From Sympetrum striolatum (lineage: Eukaryota > Arthropoda > Insecta > Odonata > Libellulidae), in NCBI GenBank assembly GCA_947579665.1, contig OX388347.1, positions 38,944,943 to 39,008,942 of the forward strand: 64,000 nucleotides of DNA, given 5' to 3'. Below are positions 38,801-53,800 of this stretch, one piece after another; position 1 is the stretch's first letter; each line of letters opens with the position of its first letter. The notes under the pieces were generated by a model that searched no databases, was not told the origin of the DNA, and saw only the letters and a list, made by a program, of their open reading frames with translations. Made by a program: the position numbers and the translations under genes.

Positions 38801-41800
38801 GATACATAATGACCGTGGTTTGAGCGCAAAGCTACATTGTCAGGTAGAAATAATATAAAACACAATACCCATGCTTGATATTATAATATTTTTCAATCCT
38901 CCCTAAAACTTATTTAAAAATCGACCCACTTATAAAACCTATCGCCGTTAAATATTTTGGAGATCATTAAAGCTAATTGTATTATACAAAGTTTGTATGT
39001 ATAAGACATTGGTATCAAATCGCGGTTCTATAAGCGACATTGGTAAGGTCAATTTCCATACCCAAACCCATTCCTACCTGAGCCGCTGTCAAAATGTCGT
39101 CTTGTAGATTAAGATTAAAAGAGGCATTAATAAATTAAGAAAATAAGTAATTGAATGAGAATGCTAAATAATTAAGGAAAATTGTGTGATGTTGTATAAC
39201 AAAAAAATTTATAAATGAAATTCGCAAGAAAATAAACACAGTAATGTTAGCACGGGATTTGAGGTAATTCCATCAAGGCATTTCTTTTGCTTAAAAAACT
39301 GTTCTCTGATAAATTTCTGAATATTTACCGAAATATAAACGACAAACCCTAATGCAGAAGTAATTTATCAATGAAATTTATCAATAGCTATAAAGATTTT
39401 GGTTGAACAAGTATCACGTGAAAACTAAAATGATTGCCGTATGTAATGAAACTCTCACATGCGTTAACTGATGAATTTAAAAACATTTCGTTACACAGAT
39501 CTCCCCAAGTGTATCCTTGAACGAAACCTGCGCATATTACGAAAATCGCAACTTTCACAAATTTTATGATACCATTTTGAAAGATTTTCAAACCTTTATT
39601 CTCCCATTACGCGTAATTTCCCATTTTATTATTTCACGTTAAATCCTGTATCCCCGATTATTTTTTCCATTAGCTCTCATTCCGCTTGAGGGATGAATGC
39701 GCAATTTCCTTTATCAGTTTTAGTATCTGAGCTGACCCACCGACTCAATTCAAGGATTTATTATCAAAAGCCGAGAATTCTAAAAAAAACTCGACCTCAA
39801 ACCTTTCAATTGGCCGGAGGCCCGCAACTTTCGCTACAAAGACTCTCGCTGTTTAAAAGAATCGACCGCAAAGGTAATGAGAAGACCTTAATAAAGATTT
39901 TCGCTCAAAATGCGAGAGCAGAAATGGTTATTATTATGTAACACCGCAGTACATTTCGCGAAGAGAAATCGTTAGTTTTTTGTCACATTCGCCGAGTCGG
40001 CCGAGTCAAATAAAGAATCTCTTAATGGAAATTTTTTGCCCGATGCACTTTGCTGGGCAGAGAAAAACGTGATTTATAATATCCGAGCTTTTATTGAGGA
40101 TTTATGTTTCGCCCGGAAAACTAATTACCTTCGTAAGTTCTCCTGTTATTGTCACTGGCCCTTTATCTCGTTGTTTTTTGAGGTTAGTGAACTCCGTAAG
40201 TAGGTTGATTCAGAGTGTGCAGAAGAACTACTCCTGTCGTTAATTTAGATAAAGTTCTCGGGAGATATATCTACAGTATCACCTGCGCTTCCGTTATAAA
40301 GACGTTAGAAGCGTATGGAGGATTCATTTTCCCCACTTTCCTGTTCGACGTCCTGTTACTTAGAGCTCTGGGCAGGAAATTACGGAAAGAGGAGCCTTCC
40401 TAGGATATGTGATACGTTACTTTGACCTGCGAGTTAAAGTTTTAATACCATTGGTTTTCATAAGTACGTGACTCGAAGTTGAGTAGTTGATTTGTCGATA
40501 CAGTTTCGATTCCAGGATAAGAATACGATGCTTCAAGCATGTACGCTGCAGTGGATTTTATTGGTACTAATGATTGGCAATGTAAACAAGTTTTTGGCTT
40601 AAATTTTTCTTTATATTTACAGCAGTAGTACATAGTCTCTTACATAAAAATAGATTTGTACTATAGAAATGGGAAGATTCAATTTTTTCCTCGAATACTT
40701 GAAATATATCGCTAGAAAATGGCCACTAGAAACAAGCCTCCATTTTTAATATTTTCTGGTACCATGGGTTGTCTTTATCTCTTGAAAGTACCCTTTATTT
40801 ATTATATCTTAAATATTTAATTCCAATTATTTTCTGCCTTACAAATATAAGGTAATTCCGGGAGCGATGCCCCACCGGGAGAGATGCCCCAGTCACAGTA
40901 TTTTTAAGGAAAACCACAAGATTGCTCTACTGACGGTGTGCGTCAGTCATTTGGAAGGTACCAGTTTATCTGCAATAGTATCACGGCAATTAATTCTTTT
41001 TACGCAGTTTTATAGCATCATTTCAAGCAGGCACTGTTTTTTTCCTCCCTGTTATAAGATTGGGTTTGGTTTCTGATGTTTCTGGTTGGCATCTATTTAA
41101 ATGTTTGAATATTTTGAATCAAAGGGCGAAAACTTGTAGCTATAGGTTCATCTATCATCCACGTGCAGTGACTGGCCATCTTGGACAAAGTGTAGTCTCA
41201 CAGGCTGTAAGGGCATCCCTCCTGTACTGAAAGGATAGACGCCCCACCTCTTCTCGGGGTAGTTGCCCCAGTGCTATCTTTAGGCATATGTACCGTATTA
41301 GTATCAATTTAGCTTTAAGGTGACACTAATTAAGGCTTTTTTCAAGAAAACGTTTGTAATCTACATTTGAATTTCAATTTAAATTTAAATCCACGGTCAA
41401 ATGCAATTTATGCACGATCAAAAAATGAGGCATTGTTTAGTAAGCACTAGGGTGGAGCGTTTTGCCACTATTTTTCTGATCGAAATGTAATACCCGGCAA
41501 AAGTAGCCCACCCACATGGACATTAAAAATATATTTTTTTTTCGAAATCAAAAAATATCTTCTGTGAGAATTTTTGCCTCGAAATTTCGAATAAACATCA
41601 AAATTGTCATTACTTTTTTTTCGGTTTAATCTACAATGTTTTTGTGTGAAAAGACGTCGATTGCAAAGAAACTGATGACCAAGCCTCAATATGCTATTTA
41701 TATGCCTCTAGAGGGGGCTGAGATGCCTCCAAAAAATTTTTAAAAGAAACTTTTAAATAGGTTTTAAAGTTAACTTAAAGGTTTTCTTAGATCCTGAATT

Positions 41801-44800
41801 TAAGTTATATTCAATAATTTTGTATACCTATGACAAGCGCTTTTTAGTTTAAATTCAATTTAAACTAATGCGGTACATCTCCCACAGAGGTGGGGCGTCT
41901 CACCCGGACACTCGGGAGAGATGGCCAAATCCATGGGTGCAGGAAAACTTTAACATTTTGCGTGAAAATGTTTTTAAACAAGATTTGTTTATATCCGGTT
42001 AATAATCAATAAATGCTCTATTATATCACGCAGTTTCACATTCTTGTTATCACTGAAGTCATTGTTATGAAGTCATTTCCTTAAGTGGGGCATCTCTCCC
42101 GGAATTACCTTATCTAGCATCTATGTATTTCAGCCTTGCTGGTATTTCAACTTCCGCATCTAATTTTTCTGCGTATATGTATGAAGTGTTTTGGCTGTAG
42201 TAATCCTTTGATGACATTGTAGTCTTTCAATCGGCGGAAAGCGTTGAATCGATGTTTTCAGTGTAGATATGTAAAATTAGAAAAAAAAGAATATTGTTTA
42301 CATTCATATACCTAAATGTCTGAATTAGATAGAAGTTAGAGTATCGAAGATATTCTGGAAACTACTTGTTAAAATTAAAATAATTTTTTATGCATCTTAT
42401 AGCTATCAATAAAAGTATTTATGGAAAATTACACAACAAAATTGTAAAGAATTCCGTCGCCCATTATTATATTAATCCTTATTGATATCTAGATGTTATT
42501 ACATGGATGTTTCCTAAGCATGAGTACCAAGGCAGTTTAATTGGTATACAAGTCTAACTAGAGAAACCGAGGCATCAAATTTACATGTAATATCAACTCC
42601 TGAGGGAACATCACCTCGCATACAGCTATGCGTCTCTCAAGTCATTATCTCGAAGGATGGTTGGATCCTAAACCCTTCAGCAACCAAAAGATGAGAAGTG
42701 AGAAAGTTTGTCATTGCTTCCTTCACAGTGCTAGAAAGCTTTCTGTGGAAAAAAATCCTCGTAAGAAAAGCACAAAGACTCTTTGATTAACACTTTCCAT
42801 ACCTCTGAATGATAAATAACCAGAATAAATTCCATTATTCAGAAACCCTCACGCTTTACAAGTTTCATATTACTGCCATGAAAAGGACAAAAATTAATGG
42901 AAATATACGATTTCCTCTATCCTGAAACCAATAACAAGTGAAAAACATCCCCGAATCTATGATAGTAAGAATGGTTTGCAATTATGCAATTCAGCTATTT
43001 AAATTGGTGCGAAAAGTACTGAAAACTAGAATCGATTAAAATGTTTACCTGGACTGTTGACATACGTTAGTATATCAACAGCTAAGGTAATGTTTGCAAA
43101 GTTAAAAAAACAAAATAGTGGAAAATTTATCCTCAAACTGGATTAAATATATCATGTGAAACTAAGAAACTAAATAGTCACATCTAAGCATTAATTTTCT
43201 AGAATCATTTACCCTAAATTTAGTCAATGTTCTGAATAGTACGACTAACGCTAATAGTAACTAACGCTCTCAACGCTTCTTTTTAATTTTTAACTATTTG
43301 AAACAATAATTAGGAGTTTATGAATATAATATTTAATAATAAGCGATCTTCTTCTAAATTTTAAAACAAATTCGTTTAGAACTACCTTGGAAATCGGGTA
43401 TCTCAGATGTTCTTAGATGCCAAAAATTTAAGAAACTCAGAATTTTATTATTCAGAAACCCAAATACCAAACATTCATGCAATTTGGAAGGTTTTAAAAC
43501 TTTATATTTCATCTCTTCCTGTTTCCCAGCACTAGTCTTCGGATAAGCTGCACCCATTCCGATCCTCAATTCCGTATCGTAAAAATACTTCTGTTCAACC
43601 CAATCTCCCTTCCCTCTTGTTCTTTACGAAGAAAGAGATACGTATTCGGAGGACCCTTCTATCGCTGGACCAAGTGGAGATTAGCTCTCTGCCATTAGTC
43701 CGTGTCGCGAGACCCCTGCTTTCTCTATCCAATGAGCTGTAAGTGTGTGGACACAGCACGGAGGGGGGGAATTGATGTGTATATACGCATGGCATTTAAT
43801 TAGCGAAATGAAGGGAGGGGGTGCGGAGTTCAAAGGAGATTTTGTGCCGGGAATTCTAGTCATAGGGGATTGGATTAGTTCACCCCACGGGAAAGGGAAA
43901 CCTGGATTCGTATCGCAATAACAAAAGGGCCGCGCTTCTAATTGATGAGAACGTTTATTAAATGCATTGTGAGTTAAGTGAATGTCTGCGCTTGTGCGCG
44001 GATATCTCTGGTTGCTATTTTTTACAAGCGATCTAATGAGAGAATGTAAACCATGTTCGTGTTTGCAAGTGATTCGTCGATTGATGTCTCCACAATGCTT
44101 CCATTTTAGGTAATTGCTGGTTTAAACAAATGTGGTTCTACTATCTGCTGTCGCTTTGGCTGTTGTTACGTCGTTTTAGAAATTCGAACATGATTATATT
44201 TAAAATATTGAAATGTGAGTTTAATGTTGAAGATTTGCTAATTGCTGTAGTTGAAAATTGGCAAAAAACTTTAAATTATTTTCTGGAAATTAGTAGTTTT
44301 CTCTCATCGCCGAGTAACGAGTAATTTGCGGAAGACATTTTGAAGAACCATATTTAATTCTAATTTTTTTATTAATTTCGTATTAGAGAAATTCGGGAAA
44401 CTGTATGTAAAAATATAGGTTACAATTTTTTCCTCATTTCTTTTTATTTATCATGTTTTAGAAAATGACATTAAACCTTCCCGAAATAATTACTTCATAC
44501 ATGTTTATAATTACGGGAATGCGCGGAGGAAGTGGTTGGAGTGTCCAGTGAGCATAGACTTCGAGACTGTAGATTTATGTACTACATTCAGGATCATCAT
44601 TCCTAATACTCCATTGTCATGTTCTCCCGAAGTTACTCGTTGAATAATGAAAATAGGATCTATTTTCTCTGCGTTTGTAATAACATTGTTGGTAATATTA
44701 TGGAGCTTACCACAACGGAACTTCATGCTTCAAACCGAGTAAAACAAAACATTTTACATTTCCAAAAGACGTCACCGGTATCCTGCGACACCCCTGCTAC

Positions 44801-47800
44801 TTCGATCGATCCGATAATGAGCGTAAATTAAGAGCAATAGATTCTAGGGCAATTCTTTTTAAAAATGCATTATTTATTTTTATTATAAGCGATGACATCA
44901 AACTAAAGAAGTAGTTCAAACGCCTGGAGTTTATACCTCCTGACATACGCCGAAAGTAAGCATGTAATGTTTTAAGGTTGATGTTAAACGCAATGTAGAA
45001 AACTTATGATATTGTTCTTGAAATTGTATCCATTTTCTTCTGAATTAGTCGCTCTTACTCAAATGTTGTCCTAAATTGATTTCTTAAACAGATAAAGACA
45101 CGCCATAGAATTGTTAACATATTTTTTTAGGCTCGTAGTCAGAAACTTTCTCTACATTCTTTGCTTCGATATCTGCAACCCTTTCTCTACCCGTAATAAC
45201 CAGGTGATTATAGGTGAGAAAAACAATATTACCGCCGGAAGAAAATGTTTATGCTTTTCAGATTAATGCTCCACAGTAAAACTGCTAATTATTACTCCTA
45301 GTCATATTTGCTCGTTAACGGAATGATCTTTCCAGCTTTTCGCAGAGCCTTCCTCCGCATTTAACAACTTCTCAAAGATGTACTGTAGAGGAGGAAAGCC
45401 TAACTAAACATGTATATTGACAAAAACGAGGGAAAGACGAAGGAAAATGCCAACCGGTTTGAAAGCACAGGTGAATGGCAGTACGTAGTATGTGCGAGTC
45501 TCTATGTGCAGCGGCTGCTTTCGATATCAATGCAATTCGAAGGGGACGAGATAAAGGAAAAGAGAGAATGGGATTCCAAGACTAGTATTGTGTTACGAAA
45601 TGCTGGAAACAAAAGTTGGCTTAGAGGCGAGTAGTGGAATAGATGTTGAAAGGCCTCCGATTGTGAAAGAAAAAAGGATTGTTAAAAAGAATTATCCACA
45701 TTGGCTGTTTGGTAAATTCACAACAATGTTATTTTTTTCTAATTGACTGGTTTAAATTTAGTTTCATAATCTCTTCCCTCTCCAAATCGGAGTACACTTC
45801 TACGCAACACGGAGTCCTTCGCCACTCAGCGCGTCCTCTTTGGGGTCGTACACAAATTACGTAACTCAAAATTCTTCAATTTTCGACCCCAAATTGAGCC
45901 ATTTCTCTTTATTCCCCTTGACTTGATGTAGTCATATAAATGCGATTTATGTAAGAGATAGCGGCTGCATTCCAATCGCTGTATACATCGCATACGCAAA
46001 TGTGGTGACAGAATCGTCATCTACGGTTCTGCATGGTTTCTTTTATGCTAAATTATCTATTTATAGAGGTAACTTATGTTTATAACAGGTGAGAGTTGCG
46101 ATATTAGTGAGAGAAAATTGGAGGGGGTCTATAAAAAGCAAAATGCGCGTGAGAAATTTAAACTCAATTCATTTAATCGAGTACGCATTTTAAGGAAACT
46201 TTTTGTAGTTCATTTCCGTGATATTTTCGTGAAATTAAAATTATATTAATAACCCGTTTTTTAGATGGCCTTTGGCATGCAAAATGTTCCTTAGAAAGTA
46301 AAACCCTTCACATGGTTTATGTATAATTGTTTTCAAAGGTGTGGCAAATAAGAGAGGAAAGAGTTTACCATTGAATTTCTTGAGTTTGATGAAAAATAGC
46401 GTTTTAAATTGGAAAAATCTCCGGAAAACAACTAATAAAATTATTGTAGTTATGTTTTCTACCCAAATATTTACCGGAAAAGAAAGAAATCATTTTTTAT
46501 AATAATAATATTTATTTTCATTTACGAAAAAGATACATGTTATGAAAATTTTAACAAATACGTCGTGAAAATTAGACTTTCCAGAAGAAACAAATCTTTT
46601 ACAGGGATTGTCATCACTTAAATTCAAAGTTGACGTATCTTTCGGCATATATATCCAAAATAAATTTTCTATCAAAATGATTCGAGGATTGTAATTCTAT
46701 TATTAAACCATAGAATATGGATTCAATAAGCTTATGTTGCGGATAAACTCTTCCCTTTGTGTTATTCCTGTTTCGGATACCCAAACGAGTTTCCAATACT
46801 TAATCCACTGAATTCATTTTCAAAGGGAAGTAATTTTCAGCTAGCAAAGAAATTATGTCCAGGAAATCGGACTTCAAACTTCAATACTTTGGGTTCCTTC
46901 AGTCTTCGATAATATTACTCCTGGTTCGCTCTGGTATGTAACCCAAACTTTTGGGCGGCTTTTCACTAAATCTCAGACCGCTTCCCTCAGAGCGCCTATC
47001 GCATCCTCTCTCTCATCTCCCTTCTCCACGTCTCACTCCCATCCTCTCCCACGCTCTTTCATCTCCTCGAGATCTCTCTCCTCCACCGCCTCCTAATGCC
47101 CGGCGTTTATCATCCTTCTTTTGTTGCCCTATCTAACTCGGGACAGGAGCCGTAGATTAGGCCGGCCGAGGCGACAGCATCCCTCTTGCCGCTTCTTCCA
47201 AAATAAAGGAAGAATTATTCCCTCCGCGTTGCCTTTTTCAATTAGCCGAGATGGTAAATGCCCTCCAGAAGAGACCTCTTGGTAGCGGAATGCCGGGTTT
47301 CTTGGTTTGCATCCCGCCCGAGGCGCGATGGCCGATAGGTGACGCAATCGCCTTGAGAGGGTGGTCTCTCCCCTCTATGAATGCCCTCTCTCAGCTGTAT
47401 CTCCTTCATTCCTAGCGAGGAATAATTACACATCTAGGGGTAATTGCACGCTTCGCGAAACGAGCGGCCGCATCGCTGAAAGCATTAATCATTTTTTCCT
47501 CGAGAGCAAATTGAATCGAAGGCGATCGTCATGAGTGAGATTATCTCAGAGCCCGAGACGCTTCCGATTTGAGGCTGCGGAGCTTGGTTTGCTTCTTCCG
47601 AGCCGAGCTGCGAAAGTCCTTAAAAGAGAGTAAGGCAGGAGTTCCCAACCTTTCGCAACTGCGTACCACTTGAAATATTTAGAAATTTTGGCGTACCAAC
47701 AGTCTTATATTTTTTAGAAACATGTATTTACTGTCGGAAAAGTAACCAATGGCTTGTTTTATTTTAATCAAATTACCGAGTAAACTTAATATTTAATTAT

Positions 47801-50800
47801 TGATACACTTGTATTTAGGTTTATTCAACCCTTTATTAAGACAACAATAAATATATAGGTAGATTTTTTTTTTAATCTTTTCTCGCTAATTTTAATTTTG
47901 CGCCTAAGTGTCCCATTCCCTGGTACGAGTACCACCGGTTGGGAACCCCTTGTCTAAGGCATATATAGGTAGGGCGTTTGTTTACCATTTGCAAAATGTA
48001 CCAGGTGGCGGATGTCCACCCAAGCCCAAAATACTTACTAGGACACCTGCTAAACATTCCTAAAAAAAATCTCCCTACGCAAATTTTCCTACGGGACTAA
48101 ATTCAGGTCCAGGACTAATACATACATGATTGTTCTACCTTCCGGAAGATTCATGTGCATCAAAATTCAAAATTTCTTATTCAACGCCATCTCCTTCACT
48201 TCCTCGTAGCTTACCCCACCCTTTAAGTTATCCAACATCTTCTGTCTTTGTCTTTCCCTTTGTTTTTCCCCTTGAATTCTACCCTCAATAACAAACTTTA
48301 GCATCCCCTCCCCTCTCAATATTTGACTCACCAATTTCCTCTGTCGATTCTTTATCATTTCAATTCATTATATTAAAAATTTTAATGAATTATATTATAT
48401 CTAATTATACCCAACCATCTCCAACACCTCCGTGTATGTTTTCTTATCCACCCAACTTACTTTTTCCATTCTACGATATACCCACATCTCGAAGGCCTCG
48501 AAATGTCAGACTTCCTTTTTTCTTAAGGTCCACGTTTCACGCCCATAAAGCAAAACACTCCAAATCAAGGATTTCACCAATATTTTATCCTTTATCAAGA
48601 TCTTTAGTCATCAGTTCCCTTCGCTTCATGAAGGCTTCCTTTGCAGTTCAATAGCATCGACCAAGGATTCAAAAATATAGCCGTTAAAATTATGCGAGTT
48701 GAGTAATGAAGAAGATTGATGTAAAGAGGAGTGGATGTAAAAAAACCTAGGGTAATTTCTCAGGAAAAAAGATCCGCTGCGGAAATATACTCATGTAGAA
48801 AGGGAATGCAAAAATTCTGCTTAAACTTACTGTACAAGCTAGAAAATCTAAGTATAAGCAGTTTATGGCAATGGACTCGCAAAATGAGTACTAAGGATTT
48901 CGCCAATCTTTCCCTGATTCCTTAATCAAGACCTTTGGAGCCTATTATTAAATCAGAGTAATGTACGCGCGAATCAACCAGTACGTCTTCAAGGGGATTT
49001 TGATCAAATGGTGAGTGAAGAAGTTCGAGATTACTGCTTCGCTTCGGTGGACGAAAAATCGATGCCATTAATGCTAACGTAGAGCGGTGTGTTGCGATCG
49101 GTGTTTATTTTCCTTTTCCCTTCAGTTCCGGTTGTGCCAACCGCGTGTCAAATGATGCTGGCGATCGTTCGCTGCAACCGGTCGTTTACTGAATAAAGTG
49201 TGAAAAATGGCAGTTCGCACCTCTCTCGACTTATCTTTATGAATCGCCGCAAAATTTCGTCTCAGTGAATTTAATATATGTAGATGCATTTTGATGGAGG
49301 AGTAATTTTATGCATACATAATTAATTAACTATAGACTTTACTGTGCATTCTTGTTTGAGAGGTTGAGAAACCCTTTCCGTTTCCGTTTTTTTCTCAATC
49401 TATACCTTTAATTTAATTATTGTATCATTATGTATTGTAATATCATTTATGACGATAAGACAGACGAAAAAAGAAACATTTAGTCTCAATCTTGCCCGAA
49501 TAGGAACGGTTTACTATTATTATTATATAAATGCAACAAGTTTTAAAAGTTTAGCGATTTTATGGTCTGGCATCTGATTGGAAAACAGCCATTATATTCT
49601 TAAAAGTATATTTAACCTATGTCGATTTCTAAGTATGCACTGTAGCGTTTAGCGTTAGAATCTTGTTAATTTGCGTTTTCAATCTTAATATGATTTTTTA
49701 TCATCTTTCATTAAATATATACGGTGCATCTGACATTCGCACAAAAGTTCCATCTCATTCTCTGAAGCTCTGGAAATAAACAAAAAAATGTCAAAACAAA
49801 TATATCTATCAAAAATTTTCCAAATGTTGCGGACACATTTCTGAAAAAAATAGCGGAAATTTTTCTCACTATTACTCGCTAAAAATCAACTTTCGCTTTC
49901 GTGAAAAATTCCCTGTGCAGCTCGATCAAATTACCATTCATCGCACCTAATATGGAACCGAAATTTTAAGTGCATATTTGCCGTAGTACGTCTTCGTCAT
50001 CTACGCCGAGGCGCGACTAGGAATTTTCTCACATTTCTGTATATTTTCTTTTAATCATCGACCTTAAATTCTCTCCCCGCTTCATTCTTCTGCATGCGCT
50101 GTATGCCGCCTGGGCATGCTAGCAGATGAGGTCGTGAGATAAGGGAATAGCTGAGGAAAGCCGGAGGTGGGGCTGAGCGAAGTTGATGGGAAAAGAGAGG
50201 AATGTTGGAGTGTTATTTGGATCGAAAGTGTTATGAGATGGACCCTCTGGACCGCGAGTATTTCTTCTGAAATCTAAATTAATAAAAATCAAACAAATCA
50301 TTTTGAAAATGTGTGCTATATATCCCTAGAATTGGTACACACAAATCTTGTACATGTATTATCCTTCTTTCATCTGACTAAACCACCATAACCAGTTAGT
50401 ATCAATTTTGCTGCCTATATTAATTCTGATCTCTCAAAACGATGCTAGATGAAAGCAGATAAGTGTGGGCTCTAATGGGAAATATCTGTTTTCATTAACA
50501 AATATAAAAGCAAATGATGTTGAAATTACATAATTCAACTGCCACTACCGTTATTAAATTGAAATTAATCCCTTCGCTATCCTTAGAACTGAATTTATTC
50601 AGCTAAGTGGCATTTAAACTATTACAAAATATTATTATTATATAACCATAAACTATTTTTATACATCATAAAAATTCGATGCATGAAATTGACAATAGAA
50701 ATGATCTTATGCTTTCCCGGTGCATCTCCTTCAGGAATTCTTCCCGAATAAAACCGGCATTTAGGCGGCAGTCTCCGTAACCTCCGACTTTATCCTGAAG

Positions 50801-53800
50801 ATGGCAGCGTAGATAGCGGCCGAAGCGTCGGTTTTGTCCTCTCAGGCGACGTGGTTGGGAACCCGCGAAGAATTCCTGCAAATTGATAATAATAAAATTT
50901 GATACTCAGAGAGCTTATACGCATCGTACAAAACCTTCGTTTCCTTTCCCATGGAAAATGATTTCCATTGAAATTATCTGTACTAATTAAGATTGTCTCT
51001 TGAATAGTTCTGACAAAAATTTAAGGGAAATCGAGGCTTTATTTTGTAGAAGATGCTATTAGTTTATGATGATTTGTCACCGGAAATATATACATAGCTC
51101 TTCTGTGGAAACCGTATGTGAGATCATTAGATATCGATACTTGCTTTCAGTCACGCTCGAAAAAATAAGGGAGTGGAAATATTTATCCAACTGGTTCTGG
51201 GAAGTCTTCAATTATTTTAATTAGTATGCTATGATCGCTCTCGGCGAATACGATATTTATTAAATTTTCGAAATGTTTAGTATTTCTCATTTCCACTCTT
51301 AATCCATCCGCTTCGTTAAACTCTCAATTCAATAAATTAGGATTAATATGACGTACATGTTTATGGAGCTTCAGCAGAGGTCTTTTCGACTTCTACATAA
51401 AAACTGTTTTTATTACATCACATGAGTGTTCTACTTTTCGATAGGTTCACGTGCACCTTAAAATCTCTATCGAGCACCATCTCCTTCATTTCCTTATAGC
51501 TAACCCCTCCGATCAGTAAGAATCTAGCTGGTTGCCTGAAATATAAGAATTAGACATGAATAAGACATGTAAGCCAAATTCATGTAAGCCAAATTCATGT
51601 AAGCCAAATTCATGCTACCCAAACAGTGGAAAAAATCTATTTTATGTTAAGCAGTCTTGAACCAGATGAGCTTACAAGTTTGGCTCCACTCTTGTAATCA
51701 TATGAAATATTTATATACATCATTAATTATATAAGGATTACAGAAAATATTTATTATTAGATATTTGTATACTTCACTTAATTTATATAAGGACAACAAC
51801 AATAATAGCATTACAGTATCATTTGATAAAAATGAACACACAACTCCAACGTGCTAAACAGTAGTAGCAAAATAAGAAAAAAGAAAATTAAGAAACTAAG
51901 TGTACAACCAAAAAATCATTTAGATATCACTGTAATCAGATTTTAACTCAGGATGCATATGCTTTAATAATACTCTTTTTACAGCTAAATTTAAACCGTA
52001 ATTCACGAGTTTCATTTATGATTTAGCACTGGCACGTATTCTGCATTTTTCATTGGAATTGAATTCCGAAATTATGAACAAAACATATGTGCTACACGCG
52101 TATCGTAAGAAATGTTTAAGTAAAATAACACTATCTGAGTTTTTATCTAGAGTGAATAAAATATTGAACATTTACATCGATAGTACATACGAGACGACTC
52201 GTACAAACATGCAATGCTTTCCAACCAATAGAAGGCAGAAAAATCCGTTATTTTAGCTCTTGATGTTTCGAGTTATTTAAAATAAGAGAAATTTCATTTA
52301 ATGTTTACCCTTTATTCTTCGTGATTTAATCAAAGATCATCACCAAATTTTGAAAATTTTTCATTCCAAACTTGGTCTCTTTTCCCCAGCATTCGATTTC
52401 GTACTATATCACTTGACTCAGTCCTCCAGAAGACTGAGAAACAGCAAATCTTCATAAGAACCCATCGATTCACAACGTATTTATTTATCCGCCGATTTAA
52501 TCTCCTTTTATCAGGATGTCCTTTTTCCGAGCTTTTTGCGTCGCTAATCAACAACCGATTACTCCGCGATACTCAGAAACGCTCTCATTACCAGAAAAAG
52601 TGAAATGATAATTAATGGGATCGATTTGAACAGATACGGTCTCGTTTAGATTTCTCTCTTCGGCGATGGATATCTATTTTCTTGCCTTCTTCGCCCGCAG
52701 ATCTGCTGCAAAAATCTACGATTCTAATTCGAGCACTTTAGCGTATGATGAAGAGCCATTAATTTAGTTAATTGGTCGTATCTGGGGTGAAGTGAAAGCA
52801 GCTGAAAATACTTTTAATGGAATTCGCTATCATCTATCCTAGCGATTCGCGCGGAGAAATCGATTCAATTAAAGAAATTCCTCGATGATATTTTTTCTTT
52901 ATTTCCTAAATAGGACTGCGTGAAGTGCGATAGTTAACATCCGCTCTTTATAGCTAATTATTATCGCCTTAGTAAATGTGATTGAGAGACAGAATATGGG
53001 CGGAGTGACCAATTACATCGGAAATGGGACGCATAAATTCATTTTTTCCTCTCCCTGAAATGCGATTGGCTTCATAGATGCTACTCATCTACGATGCCTT
53101 ATTTCCGAGTTATTAGAGAAAGCTCTTTCAATTCAACAATCACATTTGTATGTAAAAGACTTGTGCTCAGCAGTTATTTTTCATTTAAATTAAAAAATAT
53201 ATTCTATTTTATCCTTTGATTTTTTTCCTTTCTATTATATGCTTTCGGTAGCTCTTTTGTCGATAACATATCCTGGAAAAAACTATAAAAAACGAAAATT
53301 CTATGGTCTTGTTAATGTTGTGCAGCTGAGTTTCTACTAAAAGTATGAGTTACTATAATATACCATCTTCAGTTTGGTCCATTATTTATTTTTCTAATAA
53401 GACCGTATTTCAAAATGCACCTTGCTGAACTCCTTTAAAATTTTCCGTCAGAAGTAAAGATATGTAGTACTATATTACTACAAAAATGAATTAAACCATT
53501 ATTTTAACTTCACTGCGGGTACATTGCGTGGGATACTTATATTATCACAAATTTTATTTCTGAGATTTTCTTTTATTCTGACTGCAGTACTTTACTGATA
53601 CCAATAATACGCTAACTTCAATTTTGCTGTTGTTGATAAGCTATTTTTTGTCTCATCCTCTGAAAAATTCTATGTATGTAATTCAGTTATAATAGGAAAA
53701 TAATGGTCTGAAATACCTATGAAAATCAAAAATAAATTTTAATGAATTATCTTTACAAACTCTTTGATCGCAAATATTATGCAAAAATTAAGTGGAGTAG

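Noticed and set aside
48385..48654. 89-codon + strand frame, similar to one at 32969-33169
   Set aside because: Both are antisense readings of the same - strand LINE fragments, which explains the resemblance.
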